51,995 nt of DNA from Bacteroidales bacterium (GTDB lineage: Bacteria > Bacteroidota > Bacteroidia > Bacteroidales > UBA932). Below are positions 51,486 through 51,995 of this stretch, piece after piece. Position 1 is the first letter of the stretch; every line of letters begins with the position of its first letter. The DNA is taken from positions 1 to 51,995 of the forward strand of contig SUYV01000008.1 of assembly GCA_015060255.1 (NCBI GenBank), given 5' to 3'. The position numbers were made by a program, and so were the translations under genes. Under the pieces are notes generated by a model. The model did not search any database, had not been told where the DNA came from, and worked only from the letters and a program-made list of their open reading frames with translations.

Positions 51486-51758
51486 TTATTCGTGTTTATC
51501 TGCCTTTTTCAGCAGCTCAGCTTCAAACTTGTGGAATTTGATGTCGTAGGATGCCTTCACACCGAGGATCGCACCGCAGAGGACCAGCAGTTCACTTACG
51601 ATCGAGATTGCAGAGTATGTAATCTCTCCCAGAGGCTCAATCCAGAACAGGCACACCATCGCAATCAGGACTCCGCAGCTGAAACTCGCCACTGCAAGAC
51701 CACCCTGCAGACGTGTGATTTCTATGTGGGACATCTTTGGCATATCCTTACTAGTCAT
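51486..51758 (-). CDS. holin-like small membrane protein
   Basis: 90 residues with two transmembrane helices (GGLAVASFSCGVLIAMVCLFW and ISIVSELLVLCGAILGV) and a charged C-terminal tail (KFHKFEAELLKKADKHE). Size and topology fit a class II holin, and the next downstream gene is the spanin-like one. The ATG overlaps the stop of the gene upstream (ATGACTAG), supporting this start and translational coupling. MPKMSHIE codons are alternative starts. No family identified by sequence. Confidence 0.55.
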   Translation of the reverse strand: MTSKDMPKMSHIEITRLQGGLAVASFSCGVLIAMVCLFWIEPLGEITYSAISIVSELLVLCGAILGVKASYDIKFHKFEAELLKKADKHE

Positions 51759-51995
51759 TGTTCAACACAAACCACATCGTCATGAATCGATTGCCGTTTG
51801 CATAATTGTAGTATTTATGAATCGGAGTGAAGTGTGCCACCTTGCCGGTAATCTGACAGATGCAGACAGGAGAGCCTATATCCTGATAGTTTTCTGCGAT
51901 GACAAACACACCCCAGCAATCCATATTATCCGGCAACTCTGGTATTATAAACGAGAACTCCTGACCGATCTCCGGAGCCTGAAATGTGTCAAAAA
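51751..51995 (-). CDS. 3' part of a phage-like gene cut by the window edge
   Basis: The frame is open from the window end, giving at least 81 residues that end FMTMWFVLNND and stop at TAG. Motifs seen: CWGVFVIAENYQDIG, VCICQITGKV. I do not recognise the protein. The stop overlaps the holin-like start by eight bases, so it belongs to the same minus-strand operon. Confidence 0.6.
   Translation of the reverse strand, partial: FDTFQAPEIGQEFSFIIPELPDNMDCWGVFVIAENYQDIGSPVCICQITGKVAHFTPIHKYYNYANGNRFMTMWFVLNND

Overview
The window reads as a chromosomal segment of a Bacteroidota (Bacteroidales-type) bacterium, probably an obligate anaerobe of an animal gut. Supporting signs are the Bacteroidota promoter hexamer-like box TAnnTTTG in front of many genes, absence of strong Shine-Dalgarno sequences, type III glutamine synthetase, a DUF349 protein, the Bacteroidota-specific radical SAM/lipoprotein pair, lipid A synthesis (lpxB), and anaerobe oxygen-defence enzymes (desulfoferrodoxin, rubrerythrin). 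No rRNA or CRISPR array is present.

Layout. 0.2-11.2 kb: a minus-strand export operon (TolC, HlyD-type adaptor, one ATPase, three MacB/FtsX-type permeases), with a divergent ECF-like sigma factor at 11.4 kb. 12-17.4 kb: SGNH hydrolase, TSUP transporter, GH3 glycosidase lipoprotein, TGS-domain nucleoside kinase, DUF4250. 17.7-22.4 kb: aspartase, pectinesterase lipoprotein, desulfoferrodoxin, FKBP isomerase, cupin, and RNase P RNA on the minus strand. 22.4-24.4 kb: a translationally coupled steroid 5-alpha-reductase/Old Yellow Enzyme pair. 24.5-27.8 kb: glutaminyl cyclase, then a TPP riboswitch and a TonB-dependent receptor, presumably for thiamine uptake. 28-33.7 kb: a short leader/sRNA with a six-residue ORF, a hypothetical protein, trmD, DUF349 protein, yidC, YggS. 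33.7-35.6 kb: radical SAM/SPASM enzyme plus partner lipoprotein. 35.6-49.8 kb: lpxB, surE, gap, GH25, NhaC antiporter, rubrerythrin, pssA, C1 peptidase, hydrolase, aminotransferase, glnN, exonuclease, rRNA methyltransferase. 49.9 kb: tRNA-Cys, followed to the window end by what looks like the edge of a prophage (holin-like, candidate unimolecular spanin, two unknown proteins).

The most unusual material: (1) the rSAM/lipoprotein system, whose lipoprotein carries an internal duplication; (2) the SRD5A/OYE cassette, suggestive of bile-acid or steroid reduction; (3) three multibranched hairpin elements with unrelated outer arms but the same architecture, one inserted in frame in lpxB; (4) a second short palindromic repeat translated inside the TonB receptor as RSLDFARDD; (5) a TPP riboswitch whose terminator stem contains the receptor's likely start codon; (6) a promoter-MSFRRF-terminator unit.
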